Positions 24,123-32,943 are shown, counted from the stretch's first letter. The stretch: 64,000 nucleotides of DNA from Williamsia soli (GCF_017377795.1 NZ_JAFRDR010000001.1:1-64000), one strand, 5' to 3'. Translations and numbers: made by a program. The notes: a model not told the origin generated them from the letters alone.

Positions 24123-25247
24123 GTGAAGACAACCCGATGGACAAAGGCGTTCGTCGCCGTGGTCGCCGCGAGTCTGTTCGCGACAGCGTGTAGCAGCTCT
24201 GACGATGGGGGCACCGGCCAAGCGGCCGACGTGTCCGGTGCGCAGGCGGTGGCAGACCAGTACGAGGCGGCACCGACGAATCTCGTTCTCGACACGCCGT
24301 TGAGCAAGGCTCCCGCAGCGGGCAAGTATGTCATCAGTATCGAGACACCCCAACCGATCTCGAGCGCCAAGGACGATGCGATCCAGCAAGCGGCCGACTT
24401 GCTGGGCTGGCGCTATCAGCGCATTCTGATGGGAACCGACGCCGAAGCGGCCCCGAAGGCCATGGATCAGGCCATCGCACTGAAGCCGGACGCCATCCAC
24501 TTCTCGGGCACACCCGTGTCGATGCTGGCGAAGCAGATCGAATCGGCCAAGAACGCCGGCATCGTCGTGATCGCCGACAGTGTTGGTGACGAACCCATTC
24601 CGGGTGTCATCTCCACGTCACTCGACGGCACCGCTCAGGTCCAGGAGTGGGGCAAGATGGTCGCCAGCCAGGTCGTGGCCGAGAGCGAAGGCGACGCCAA
24701 CGTCGCGGTCTTCTCCATCACCGACTACCCGATCCTGAATGTGTTCACCGACGCGTTCACCGCGCAGATGAAGGCGCAGTGCCCGGATTGCAAGGTGGAT
24801 CTGGTCAATCAGCAGGTGACCGATCTGGGCACCAAGACCCCGCAAAGCGTGGTCAGTACCCTGCAGCGCGATCCGTCCATCAACTACGCGGTCTTCTCCT
24901 TCGGAGACCTCGTGCTCGGTGTGGACGCCGCCCTGCGCGGTGCCGGACTGCAGGACCAGGTGACCTTCGCGGGTCAGACCCCCACCCCGGACAACCTGAA
25001 GTCGCTCAAAGACGGGGACAACAGCGTCTGGGTCGGGTTCCCGGTACAGATCCTGGGGTGGCGCGTGCTGGACATGCTCGCCCGCGAGTTCAACGGTGAC
25101 GACCTGAAGCCTGCCGACGACGCATTCCTGCCTACCCAGTTGCTCAACAAGGACAACATCGAGGCAGCGGTGCTGGACCCGGAAACCGGCTTCTACGTGG
25201 GTGTCGAGGACTACCAAGACCAGTTCAAGGCCCTGTGGCTCAAGTAA
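24123..25247 (+). CDS. ABC importer substrate-binding lipoprotein (periplasmic-binding type 1)
   Basis: A 374-residue binding protein. The N-terminus has a positively charged n-region, a hydrophobic core and a lipobox-like LFATAC, with Cys22 as the likely lipidation site, followed by a Ser/Asp/Gly-rich linker. The mature part fits the sugar-binding Peripla_BP_4 fold (AMDQAIALKPDAIHFSG, AKNAGIVVIADSVGDEPIPG, VDAALRGAGLQDQVTFAGQT). It delivers the substrate to the permease at 22991. A strong stem-loop lies just after the stop codon, which commonly raises binding-protein output over downstream genes. Confidence 0.92.
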   Translation: MKTTRWTKAFVAVVAASLFATACSSSDDGGTGQAADVSGAQAVADQYEAAPTNLVLDTPLSKAPAAGKYVISIETPQPISSAKDDAIQQAADLLGWRYQRILMGTDAEAAPKAMDQAIALKPDAIHFSGTPVSMLAKQIESAKNAGIVVIADSVGDEPIPGVISTSLDGTAQVQEWGKMVASQVVAESEGDANVAVFSITDYPILNVFTDAFTAQMKAQCPDCKVDLVNQQVTDLGTKTPQSVVSTLQRDPSINYAVFSFGDLVLGVDAALRGAGLQDQVTFAGQTPTPDNLKSLKDGDNSVWVGFPVQILGWRVLDMLAREFNGDDLKPADDAFLPTQLLNKDNIEAAVLDPETGFYVGVEDYQDQFKALWLK

Positions 25248-25265
25248 GCGAGACCGGATGAGATG

Positions 25266-25302
25266 ACACTGCCCGGGCCGCGCGTGACCGCCCGGGCAGT
25301 GT
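25266..25302 (+). terminator. Strong stem-loop after the binding-protein gene
   Basis: A perfect 13-base-pair stem, ACACTGCCCGGGC with GCCCGGGCAGTGT, around an 11-base loop, followed by TGTCTTTCC. It lies between the binding-protein stop and the next start, so it may be a partial terminator or an mRNA-stabilising hairpin. Confidence 0.75.
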
Positions 25303-25340
25303 TGTCTTTCCTGGAGAGAACCGATGAAACCGGAGCAAGA

Positions 25341-26183
25341 GTGAAAGACAACCGAGCACAACGCATCATGTCCCTCTCGCACCTGTCCTCGATAGGTGTA
25401 TCCCCGCCGCGGTTCATCGACAATGCCGCACACGGCGGATTCGACGCGGTCGGGCTACGGGTGGCGCAGACACCGCAGGACCGCGGATTTCAGCTGCCTG
25501 CGGGTTCGGCTCTTCTGCGTGACACGAAGATCGCTCTGTCGGACAACGGGATGCGGGTGCTCGACGTCGAGGTGGTCAAACTGCACCCCGGCAGCTCCCG
25601 GTCTGATTGGTTGCCGGTCCTCGAGGCAGGAGCCGAGCTCGACGCGAGCTACCTACTGGTCACCGTCCTCGACGACGACTACCCCCGGGCCACCGACAAC
25701 TTCGCCGACCTGGCAGAGCTGTCGCGGGAGTACGGACTCCGAACCTGCCTGGAGCCCATGGTTTTCTCGTCGGTCCGAGACATGACTGCCGCCGCGGAGT
25801 TCGTGATGGATGCCCGGAACTCGGATGCGGGACTCCTCGTCGACGCACTGCACTTCTCGCGTGCGGGGTCCCAGTGGTCCGAACTCGACGTGATCGCACC
25901 AGAGCTGCTGCCGTATTGCCAACTCTGCGACGCTCCCACCGCCGAACCTGCCGCCGATCACAACGCGGCGATCACGGAGGCCCGGACCGATCGCCTCGCG
26001 CCGGGATCGGGGGTATTGCCACTGGTGGAGCTGTTGCAGAGGCTCCCGGCTACCGCCGCGGTCAGTGTGGAGGCGCCTTCTGCGCGGTCTGTCACCGACC
26101 CGCGCGGGTGGACCGCCGACCTCGGCCGAGCAGCACGTCAGGTCTTGGAGCAGGTTGTGCGAACTCCGAGCCCGGCCTCGTGA
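25341..26183 (+). CDS. Sugar phosphate isomerase/epimerase-like TIM-barrel protein
   Basis: A 280-residue xylose-isomerase-like TIM-barrel protein. Metal-ligand type residues are visible in LRTCLEPMVFSSV (Glu), GLLVDALHFSRAG (Asp and His) and QLCDAP; AVSVEAPSARS holds a further Glu. The start is taken as GTG at 25341, which follows GGAG at six bases; the frame is open back to 25263, but that region forms the stem-loop, making an earlier start unlikely. Position after a CUT2 importer suggests it isomerises or dehydrates the imported compound, as related enzymes do in inositol catabolism. Confidence 0.82.
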   Translation: MKDNRAQRIMSLSHLSSIGVSPPRFIDNAAHGGFDAVGLRVAQTPQDRGFQLPAGSALLRDTKIALSDNGMRVLDVEVVKLHPGSSRSDWLPVLEAGAELDASYLLVTVLDDDYPRATDNFADLAELSREYGLRTCLEPMVFSSVRDMTAAAEFVMDARNSDAGLLVDALHFSRAGSQWSELDVIAPELLPYCQLCDAPTAEPAADHNAAITEARTDRLAPGSGVLPLVELLQRLPATAAVSVEAPSARSVTDPRGWTADLGRAARQVLEQVVRTPSPAS

Positions 26184-26212
26184 AAACCGACGAAAAATGA
26201 GAAACTGTAGTC

Positions 26213-27181
26213 ATGACTAAGAAACCCTTCAGGTTCGCTGCCCAGGTGTATCGGGCAAACACCGGACAGGAATGGCGCGACGTCGCGCACAGGGTCGAAG
26301 ACATGGGCTATTCGGCCTTGCATGTGTCCGATCACTACATCGGGCCGGGTGCCGCACTCGACCCGACCGGGCACCGCCCGGTGACGATGGCGCCCATCAC
26401 GAGCATGGCCGTCGCCGCCGAGGTCACCGACACGCTGAAGATCGGCTGCCGCATGTTCTGCACCAGCTACCACGAACCGGTGGTGTTGGCGAAAGAGGCT
26501 GCGACGCTGTCGATGTTCGCACCAGACCGGATCGAGATCGGGCTCGGCGCAGGGTGGCTCGGCTCCGAATACGACGCGATGGGCATTGACTTCCCGTCGG
26601 CGGGTCTGCGCGTGGACCGGCTCGAGGAAACCGTCGAGCTGATCACCCAGTACCTCGCCGGAAACGAGATCAAGGTCGACGGGACGTTCGTGAAGGCGCA
26701 CAGCTTCTTGCCACTGCCGGTCCCCGAGATCACACCCCCGATCATGATCGGAGGTGGAGCGCGGCGGGTCCTGACGCTGGCAGGCAGAACCGCCGACATC
26801 GTGAGCATCAACTTCAACAACCGGTCGGGTGTGCTCGGCTCCGACAGCGTGCTCACCTCGACCGTCGACGAGACCCACAGGAAGCTGGGCTGGGTACGCG
26901 GCGGGGCGGGAGATCGAATGGCCGACGTCGAACTCGAGACGGGCGCCTACTTCGTCGCCATCGAGGGTCAGACCGATGTCACCGAGGAGGCGTTGATCGA
27001 GCGCACGGGCTTCTCACGCGCCGAGCTCCGGGCCTTCCCGCACGCGCTCGTCGGCTCGGTCGACGACATCTGTGATCAGCTCGAACAACGTCGTGAAGAG
27101 TTCGGATTCTCGTACTTTACGATTGGTGATCGGGCTTACGAACAATTTGCGCCCATCGTCGAGCGCATGACCGGGAAGTGA
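26213..27181 (+). CDS. Luciferase-like, probably F420-dependent oxidoreductase
   Basis: A 322-residue luciferase-like TIM-barrel oxidoreductase. It begins KPFRFAAQVYRANTGQEWRD and has LHVSDHYIGPGAALDP, IGLGAGWLGSEYDAMGIDFP and PPIMIGGGARRVLTLAGRTA. These match the actinobacterial F420-dependent subfamily that starts with F-R-F-A/G-V-Q. It would oxidise an alcohol or reduce a double bond or ketone with coenzyme F420. The stop overlaps the start of the next alcohol dehydrogenase (GTGA), so the two are coupled in the importer operon. Confidence 0.9.
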   Translation: MTKKPFRFAAQVYRANTGQEWRDVAHRVEDMGYSALHVSDHYIGPGAALDPTGHRPVTMAPITSMAVAAEVTDTLKIGCRMFCTSYHEPVVLAKEAATLSMFAPDRIEIGLGAGWLGSEYDAMGIDFPSAGLRVDRLEETVELITQYLAGNEIKVDGTFVKAHSFLPLPVPEITPPIMIGGGARRVLTLAGRTADIVSINFNNRSGVLGSDSVLTSTVDETHRKLGWVRGGAGDRMADVELETGAYFVAIEGQTDVTEEALIERTGFSRAELRAFPHALVGSVDDICDQLEQRREEFGFSYFTIGDRAYEQFAPIVERMTGK

Positions 27182-28251
27182 CGGCAGCCATGGATTCCGA
27201 GACCACGGGGACAACTGTCGAGAACAAGTTCGTCCACATGATCGCCCCAGAAGTCGCCGAGACCGTTGTCGAGGCCGAACCGGTACCGGCGCCGGATGGT
27301 GTCATCGTCGACATCGGGTTCTGCGGTATCTGTGCCACCGACACCCACGGATACGCCTCTGCGGCGTTGCCGCCTGCGGTATTCGGACACGAGTGGATGG
27401 GCACTGTCGCCGCGGTGGGCGACGATGTCACGACACTGCAGGTAGGCCAGCGAGTGATCGCCGGGGTCGGACCTGCGTGCGGTGTCTGCGCACAGTGCCG
27501 TGCCGGTCACGCGCCCAACTGCGACCTCGCCTTCGCCGAAGCCAACGGCATCACCGACGATGCGCCGACCCACGGCGGTTTCGCGACAAAGCTGAAAGTT
27601 TCTGCGCGACGGGCAATTCCGGTACTCGATGAGCTGTCCGATGAGGAAGCGGCGTTGATGGAACCGGCCACGGTGACGTTCCACGCGGTCCGGCGAGCGC
27701 AGATGCGGTTCGGGTCGACCGTCGTGGTCCAGGGCGCAGGACCGATCGGCCTGCTCACCGCACAACACGCTCGCACCGGTGGTGCGGGCAGACTCATCAT
27801 CAGCGAACCGTCGGCTCCGCGCCGGGCGGCAGCGACCGCGCTCGGCTTCACCGACGTGGTCGAGCCTGCCGACCTTCCGGCGTTGCTCGCCAAGGCCACG
27901 AACGGCCTCGGCGCGGACGTACTCTTCGAATGCACCGGCGTCGCGGCGCTGCTGCAGCCCTCGGCCGAACTGGTCAGGCGCGGCGGAACCCTCGCGCTAC
28001 TCGGGTACCCGGGCACCGATTCATCCGTGAGTTATGGGGATTGGCAGAGCCGGGAGCTGACCGTCATAGGATCGCTCGCGTACTCCCACGAAGACTTCGC
28101 GGCCACCATGCGGCTGATCGCGGACGGACGTATCGACGTGAAGTCGCTGCACACCGGCACGATTGGGCTGGGCGATCTGGTGGCGATGTTCCGAGAGCTC
28201 GATTCGGGTACCAGCGAACACGCCAAGGTCCTGGTCGACCCGACCAGGTAG
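27178..28251 (+). CDS. Zinc-dependent medium-chain alcohol dehydrogenase
   Basis: A 357-residue MDR-family enzyme. The catalytic-zinc ligands are in DIGFCGICATDTHGY and VFGHEWMGTV. The structural-zinc lobe has four Cys in GPACGVCAQCRAGHAPNCD. The NAD(P) fold is VVVQGAGPIGLLTAQHA. The start is GTG at 27178, overlapping the upstream stop by four bases; an ATG lies four codons on. It is the last gene of the importer operon, ending before a strong bidirectional hairpin. The context of a TIM-barrel isomerase and an F420 enzyme suggests stepwise oxidation of a polyhydroxylated or cyclic alcohol. Confidence 0.92.
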   Translation: MTAAMDSETTGTTVENKFVHMIAPEVAETVVEAEPVPAPDGVIVDIGFCGICATDTHGYASAALPPAVFGHEWMGTVAAVGDDVTTLQVGQRVIAGVGPACGVCAQCRAGHAPNCDLAFAEANGITDDAPTHGGFATKLKVSARRAIPVLDELSDEEAALMEPATVTFHAVRRAQMRFGSTVVVQGAGPIGLLTAQHARTGGAGRLIISEPSAPRRAAATALGFTDVVEPADLPALLAKATNGLGADVLFECTGVAALLQPSAELVRRGGTLALLGYPGTDSSVSYGDWQSRELTVIGSLAYSHEDFAATMRLIADGRIDVKSLHTGTIGLGDLVAMFRELDSGTSEHAKVLVDPTR

Positions 28252-28274
28252 TCCGTGCCTGCGGTCGGGCAGGC

Positions 28275-28383
28275 ACCGTCGACCGTGCCTTTACAACCGT
28301 CGACCGTGCCTTACCGACCATCGAGCGTGCCAAAGTTGTGAAACTTCGGCACGCTCGACGGCGTTATCGGCACGCTCGGCGGG
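28275..28383. repeat. Array of 21-base intergenic repeats, three forward and two inverted
   Basis: Three forward units start at 28275, 28296 and 28317, exactly 21 bases apart. The first two share ACCGTCGACCGTGCCTT and the third reads ACCATCGAGCGTGCCAA. Two reverse-complement units follow at 28348 and 28369, again 21 bases apart, reading GGCACGCTCGACGG and GGCACGCTCGGCGG. The array fills the gap between convergent genes. Confidence 0.8.
28321..28358. terminator. Bidirectional terminator hairpin between convergent operons
   Basis: TCGAGCGTGCC pairs with GGCACGCTCGA (11 pairs), then after one A/C mismatch AAGTT pairs with AACTT around a GTGA loop. It is formed by the meeting of a forward and an inverted unit of the repeat array, and lies between the stops at 28251 and 28387. 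Confidence 0.75.
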
Positions 28384-28386
28384 AGG

Positions 28387-29157
28387 TCAGGCGGGTGCGG
28401 GAATCGGGATCGTTTGCCCGCTGCCGCAGGTCGCTCCGCCGTCGACGGGTATCGCTGCTCCCGTGACGAACGACGCCAGGGGTGAGGCCAGGAAGGCGAT
28501 GACCTCCCCGACCTCACGGGCGGTCCCCCACCGTTGCAGAGGGACCATCGACGCGAGCGACTGATACCGCTCCGGGGTGTTCTCTTCGATGCGTTTGGTC
28601 ATGCCGGTACTGATCGGACCGGGGCAGACGGTGTTGACCCGGATCTTGTCGTTCGCGAGATCGATGGCGAACGAACGCGCCAGGTTGACCACGCCTGCCT
28701 TCGCGGCGGCATAAGGCCAGCGATTGGGTTCGCCTCCCATCGCAGTCGCGGATGCGGTGATGACCACCGAGCCGCCACCGTTGCGCCGGAACGCCGGAAT
28801 CGATTCGCGCACACCGAGCGCCACAGCGCGCAGGTTGACGTTGATCGAGCGGTCGAAGACCTCCATGTCGAGGGTCTCGATGGATCCGGAGGCCGGTACG
28901 CCGGCATTGAGGATCAAGGCATCGAGCCGGCCGAACGACTCCTCGGCGAGCTCGATGGCGGCGCGGTTGTCGACATCGCAGGTGACGTCGCCGACGAACG
29001 GCACCGCGCTGTCGTTGCCCGCCAACCAATCCAGCGACTCCGAGGTCATATCGAAGGCGACCACCGACCCGCCGCGCTCGAGAATGATCTCGACGGCGGC
29101 CCGGCCGATACCGGACGCCGCGCCAGTGACAACAGCAACAATGCCCCTCTCCGTCAT
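28387..29157 (-). CDS. Short-chain dehydrogenase/reductase
   Basis: A 256-residue classical SDR. The cofactor motif is VVTGAASGIGRAAVE, the structural N-A-G is in LILNAGVPASG and the catalytic Ser, Tyr and Lys are in ITASATAMGG and WPYAAAKAGVVNLA. The C-terminal ITGA-type element reads FVTGAAIPVDGG. It is the last gene of a four-gene minus-strand operon with four-base overlaps, after the zinc alcohol dehydrogenase. It would interconvert a secondary alcohol and ketone or act on a ring substituent. Confidence 0.92.
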   Translation of the reverse strand: MTERGIVAVVTGAASGIGRAAVEIILERGGSVVAFDMTSESLDWLAGNDSAVPFVGDVTCDVDNRAAIELAEESFGRLDALILNAGVPASGSIETLDMEVFDRSINVNLRAVALGVRESIPAFRRNGGGSVVITASATAMGGEPNRWPYAAAKAGVVNLARSFAIDLANDKIRVNTVCPGPISTGMTKRIEENTPERYQSLASMVPLQRWGTAREVGEVIAFLASPLASFVTGAAIPVDGGATCGSGQTIPIPAPA

Positions 29158-30260
29158 TGTGATGAGGCCATCTCGATGATCGCGCGCCCGATGATCTCAC
29201 CGCGGGCCAGCGCCTGATACGCCTCGTCGGCTTGATCCAGCGTGTACCGGCGGGTGATGACGCGTTCGGGCTCGACGATCCCGCCTGAGACCAGGCGAAG
29301 CAGGGCAGGCATGTCCGTGCGGGCCTTGGCGCCGTAGGAACCGTGGATCTCCAGCTTGCGCCGGACCAGTCGGGCCAGGTCGATCTCTCCCACGCTGCCA
29401 GCGGGTGCGATACCGACCACTACTGCCCGGCCGCCGTCGTCGAGGATGTCCAGTGCGGTGGCGAAGGTGTGTTTGTTGCCGAGGGCCTCGAACGCGACGT
29501 CGACCCCGTGACCGTCGGTGAGGGCCTTGACCTCGGCGACCACGTCGGTGTCCCGGGAATTGATGGTGTGGGTGGCACCGAGTGCCGCAACGGCTTTCAG
29601 CTTCTCGTCGTCGATGTCGATCGCGATGATCTGCGAAACGCCGGACGCGACCGCGAACTGCACGATCGACGATCCGACCCCACCGGCTGCGATGACCGCG
29701 ATCCGGTCGCCCAGGACGAGTTCGGCGTTGTTGATCGCACCGAGTGCGGTGAACGAGCTGCAACCGAGGATCGAGACCTCACCGAGACCGACTCCTTCGG
29801 GAACCTTGAAGGCGTCGGATGCGGGCACGACGCAGTATTCGGCCAGTCCTCCCATGGAGTACATCGCCAGTGGCGTACCGTCTTCGCGGCCCAGTCGCGT
29901 CTCGCCGTCATAGAGAGTGCCGTTCAAGCGGTTGTGCGCGAAAAACTTCTCGCAGAGGTCCTCTTTGCCGCTGACGCAGTGCCGGCAATCGCCGCACGGC
30001 ATGATGAAGCTACAGACGACGCGATCGCCGACGGCGACGTTGTCCACTCCTTCGCCGGTCTGCTCGACGACACCGGACACTTCGTGACCGAGTACTGCCG
30101 GGACCGGGAACTTGACCTCGGACTTGAGCACATGCAGGTCGGTGTGGCAGACGCCGCAGGCGGTCACCTTCAGCAGGATCTCGCCGCGCCGGGGCTCGGG
30201 CCGTGGGATGTCTTCGATCGTCAGCGACGGGCTGGTGCCGTCGAATACTGCTGCCTTCAC
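29154..30260 (-). CDS. Zinc-dependent medium-chain alcohol dehydrogenase
   Basis: A 368-residue MDR enzyme. Catalytic-zinc ligands are in VTACGVCHTDLHVLK and VLGHEVSG; the structural lobe is MPCGDCRHCVSGKEDLCEKF with four Cys. The NAD-binding fold is IAVIAAGGVGSSIVQFAVAS. It overlaps its neighbours on both sides by four bases (30257-30260 and 29154-29157). It differs clearly in sequence from the zinc enzyme at 27178, so they are likely to act on different steps rather than being recent duplicates. Confidence 0.92.
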   Translation of the reverse strand: MKAAVFDGTSPSLTIEDIPRPEPRRGEILLKVTACGVCHTDLHVLKSEVKFPVPAVLGHEVSGVVEQTGEGVDNVAVGDRVVCSFIMPCGDCRHCVSGKEDLCEKFFAHNRLNGTLYDGETRLGREDGTPLAMYSMGGLAEYCVVPASDAFKVPEGVGLGEVSILGCSSFTALGAINNAELVLGDRIAVIAAGGVGSSIVQFAVASGVSQIIAIDIDDEKLKAVAALGATHTINSRDTDVVAEVKALTDGHGVDVAFEALGNKHTFATALDILDDGGRAVVVGIAPAGSVGEIDLARLVRRKLEIHGSYGAKARTDMPALLRLVSGGIVEPERVITRRYTLDQADEAYQALARGEIIGRAIIEMASSQ

Positions 30261-31204
30261 AACACACTCGCTTTCGAAATGTCGGTCGAGAGTTCTTCGG
30301 CGGTCTCGAGTAGCGAGGCCAGCCGGGCCGGCGCCTCCGCCCAGTCCCGGGTGGATCGCATCTCGTCCCAGAAGTTTATCTCCACGATGAACTGCTCGGC
30401 CCCCGCTGCGACCGCGGTACGGAGATCGCCGCGGACACCCTCGATGCCGTGTCCGCCGGAGCCGACGGCGTCGGTGGGCCGCTGCAGATAGGAGCGCAGG
30501 AACAATCGGACCGGTGCAGCATCATCGGCACGCAGCCCCGCCATCGTGTCGAGTTGTTGCTGCAAGGCCTCCACGGTCCCGCTGCTGGGGTTCCAGATGT
30601 CGAACAGTGCTGCGGTGCGGGCCAATCCGGCCACCGATCGCAAACCGGACAGCAGTGGCGGGTGTGGTTGCTGCAGCGGTTTAGGGCGGATCACCGACCG
30701 CGGGATGGAGAAGAACTCCCCGGAGAACTCGACCGGATCGGGACCCCAACAGGCCTGCACCGCGTTGACGAGTTCGCTCATCCGTCGACCACGCGTGCGC
30801 GGGTCGACGTCCATCTGGCTGTGCTCCTCGTCGGACCAGCCTGCCCCGAGGCCCGCGACGAGTCGGCCGCCCGACAGTACATCGAGCGTCGAAAGACGTT
30901 GCGCCAGTTCGACCGGACGGTGGTAGCCCGCGACGAGGATGCTGCTGCCGATCATCGCCTTCTCGGTACAGGCGGCGACAAAGGCCATCAGCTCGGTGGC
31001 CCCGAGTACCGAGCGGTACGCGGGGTGGACGCTGGTGGTGTGCCGTCCGCCGTAGATCGACTCGTTCGCCTCCGGGTAGAACAGGTGCTCCTGCACCCAC
31101 AAGCTGGCGAAGCCGAGTTCTTCGGCCGAGGTCGCGAAGGCCCGGATCGCACCGGCGTCGACATGTTCACCGAGCTGCGGGAGGGTCAGACCGATCTCGA
31201 CCAC
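30257..31204 (-). CDS. Luciferase-like, probably F420-dependent oxidoreductase
   Basis: A 315-residue luciferase-like oxidoreductase. It starts VVEIGLTLPQLGEHVDAGAI (GTG start) and has LWVQEHLFYPEANESIYGG and GGRLVAGLGAGWSDEEH. RPKPLQQPHPPLLSGL is in the substrate-binding region. The GTG at 31204 shares its first base with the TAG stop of the upstream gene (TAGTG), so translation is tightly coupled. The open frame extends 121 codons upstream inside the PEP-utilizing gene but that part is not protein-like. Second of two such enzymes in the block. Confidence 0.88.
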   Translation of the reverse strand: MVEIGLTLPQLGEHVDAGAIRAFATSAEELGFASLWVQEHLFYPEANESIYGGRHTTSVHPAYRSVLGATELMAFVAACTEKAMIGSSILVAGYHRPVELAQRLSTLDVLSGGRLVAGLGAGWSDEEHSQMDVDPRTRGRRMSELVNAVQACWGPDPVEFSGEFFSIPRSVIRPKPLQQPHPPLLSGLRSVAGLARTAALFDIWNPSSGTVEALQQQLDTMAGLRADDAAPVRLFLRSYLQRPTDAVGSGGHGIEGVRGDLRTAVAAGAEQFIVEINFWDEMRSTRDWAEAPARLASLLETAEELSTDISKASVL

Positions 31205-32943
31205 TAGAGCACCGTCACTGTTCCGGTGTTGCCGTCTACCTCGACCATCGCACCGTCGGGGATGCGCGCGGTGGCATCCTGCACCGACACCGCGCAGGGA
31301 ATTCCCAATTCGCGACAGACGATGGACGAGTGCGTGATGGTCGAGCCCACGTTGACCACGACGCCGCCTGCGAAGACGAACAACGGAGTCCAGGCCGGAT
31401 CCGTCTGGGGCGCAATGATGATGTCGCCCTCTTCGAGGTGCTCGGCGTCGTAGGGATCGTGCAGGATCCGGGCGCGGCCGCGGCTCACACCGGGTGCCCC
31501 GGACACCCCGGCGATGGATTCGCCGGGGACGGCGATCTGTGCTTTGTGCTCGGTCCGCTTGGGCCACTGCGACAGCGGCAGCGGCTCGAACAGGAAGAAC
31601 GGAGGCTCGAGGTCGAACAGTGCGAGATACTGCTCGCGCCGTTGCGCGATGGTCTCCTTGAAGGACTCGGGATCGGCAGCGAAGGCGTCCAGTTCATCGG
31701 CGAGCAGCATCGTGACGTCGTGGTGGTCTTCCATGACCCCTCGCGCGACCATCCGGTGGCCCAATTCGTAAAGGGCTGTGCGCATCTCACCCATCACCTT
31801 CACGCAGGCGGTCTTGGTGCGCTCTCGCCACGGCATGAACCGGGTGATCGACTTCGCGGCGTCGAGGAAGCTCTGTCGCGTCTGTTCGTCGGGCATCTTG
31901 GCTGCGAGTTCGGCGGTCAGGGCGATTCGCTTCGTCTCGTTGCGCTGCCGGATCAGCTCGGGGTCGGAAGAGTCCGGACTCAACCGCATCCCATTGATCG
32001 CGAGCAGGGCGAGAACAGGCTTCGACTCCCAGCTGTCCGAACGGATGTCCCATTCGTTGGGCGCGCGCGAACCGTATTTGTAGAGGAAGTCGTCGAAGTC
32101 CGTCCGGAACTGCTTGGCGTCGGGGGAGCCGCTCGCGTCTACGGCGTCGAGCAGGGTGGCGAGGCCGTTGTCGAACAGCGCGGTCAACTCGTCGGAGCCC
32201 GCAACCAACCGGCCCATGTTCCACAGTGCGAACGACGGTGCGGCCGAATCGACACCACCGAGACCGCTGAGCAGGTCGCCGAGTTTGTCGGCTTCACCGA
32301 TCGATGCCAGCAGGGCGCCCGCGACCGCAGGTCCGACGGTCGAGAGTGTGGTGGTCACCGGGTGGTAGGCGTAGCAGAAGATCAGGTCGGGGACGAATGA
32401 CCGTGCGTGATCGACCAACTGCTGATCGTTCAGCGTGTTCAGGTCAGGCCGGTTCGCCCGGGCCTGGTCGGCCCGTCGCTTGGTCTCCTCCGCCTCGGGG
32501 AACTCGTCCGTTGTCAGAGCCCAGGCGCTCTTCTCCGCTAGACGCGCGGTGAGTTCTGCGTTGGCGTGGCCGGGCTTTTCCACGTAGTCGGGAAGGTCCG
32601 GGTGGTCGCCGACCCACAACCGGTTCCATTCCGGAACGGTCATTCCGGGCAGGCGGGCACCGTTGAGTTCGGTCGCCGAGAAGTTCGTGAAGTGGTAGCC
32701 ACCGAAGTTGCCGAGCGTCTCGGGCATCACCTCGTCGAGCTCCGACGCCAGGTGGGTGCCGAGATGCTCGACGTATCCCTCACGCCAGCCGATGTTGAGG
32801 CCCTTGTTCCAGACGAGGCTGACATTCAGGGGACTCGACGGGTCCGGCAGCACCTCTCCCGCGTTGGCACGCGTGTACACGGGGTACCGCTCGCTGTACT
32901 CCCAGTCGGTGATCCAGCTGTCGGCGTTTTGCTCGTTGCTCAC
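31204..32943 (-). CDS. PEP-utilizing-type protein: acceptor-like and His domains, no ATP-grasp
   Basis: A 579-residue protein related to the second half of rifampin phosphotransferase and PEP-synthase-type enzymes. TRANAGEVLPDPSSPL near residue 25 and YKYGSRAPNEWDIRSDSWE near 289 are typical of the acceptor-binding part. The C-terminal swivelling domain (about 490-579) keeps the phospho-His motif NVGSTITHSSIVCRELGIPC (His538). The N-terminal ATP-grasp domain of full-length relatives is absent, and there is no PEP barrel. The GTG start at 32943 follows AGGAGG at five bases, fixing the N-terminus. It leads a four-gene operon with oxidoreductases. It may be one half of a split phosphotransferase. 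Confidence 0.8.
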   Translation of the reverse strand: MSNEQNADSWITDWEYSERYPVYTRANAGEVLPDPSSPLNVSLVWNKGLNIGWREGYVEHLGTHLASELDEVMPETLGNFGGYHFTNFSATELNGARLPGMTVPEWNRLWVGDHPDLPDYVEKPGHANAELTARLAEKSAWALTTDEFPEAEETKRRADQARANRPDLNTLNDQQLVDHARSFVPDLIFCYAYHPVTTTLSTVGPAVAGALLASIGEADKLGDLLSGLGGVDSAAPSFALWNMGRLVAGSDELTALFDNGLATLLDAVDASGSPDAKQFRTDFDDFLYKYGSRAPNEWDIRSDSWESKPVLALLAINGMRLSPDSSDPELIRQRNETKRIALTAELAAKMPDEQTRQSFLDAAKSITRFMPWRERTKTACVKVMGEMRTALYELGHRMVARGVMEDHHDVTMLLADELDAFAADPESFKETIAQRREQYLALFDLEPPFFLFEPLPLSQWPKRTEHKAQIAVPGESIAGVSGAPGVSRGRARILHDPYDAEHLEEGDIIIAPQTDPAWTPLFVFAGGVVVNVGSTITHSSIVCRELGIPCAVSVQDATARIPDGAMVEVDGNTGTVTVL

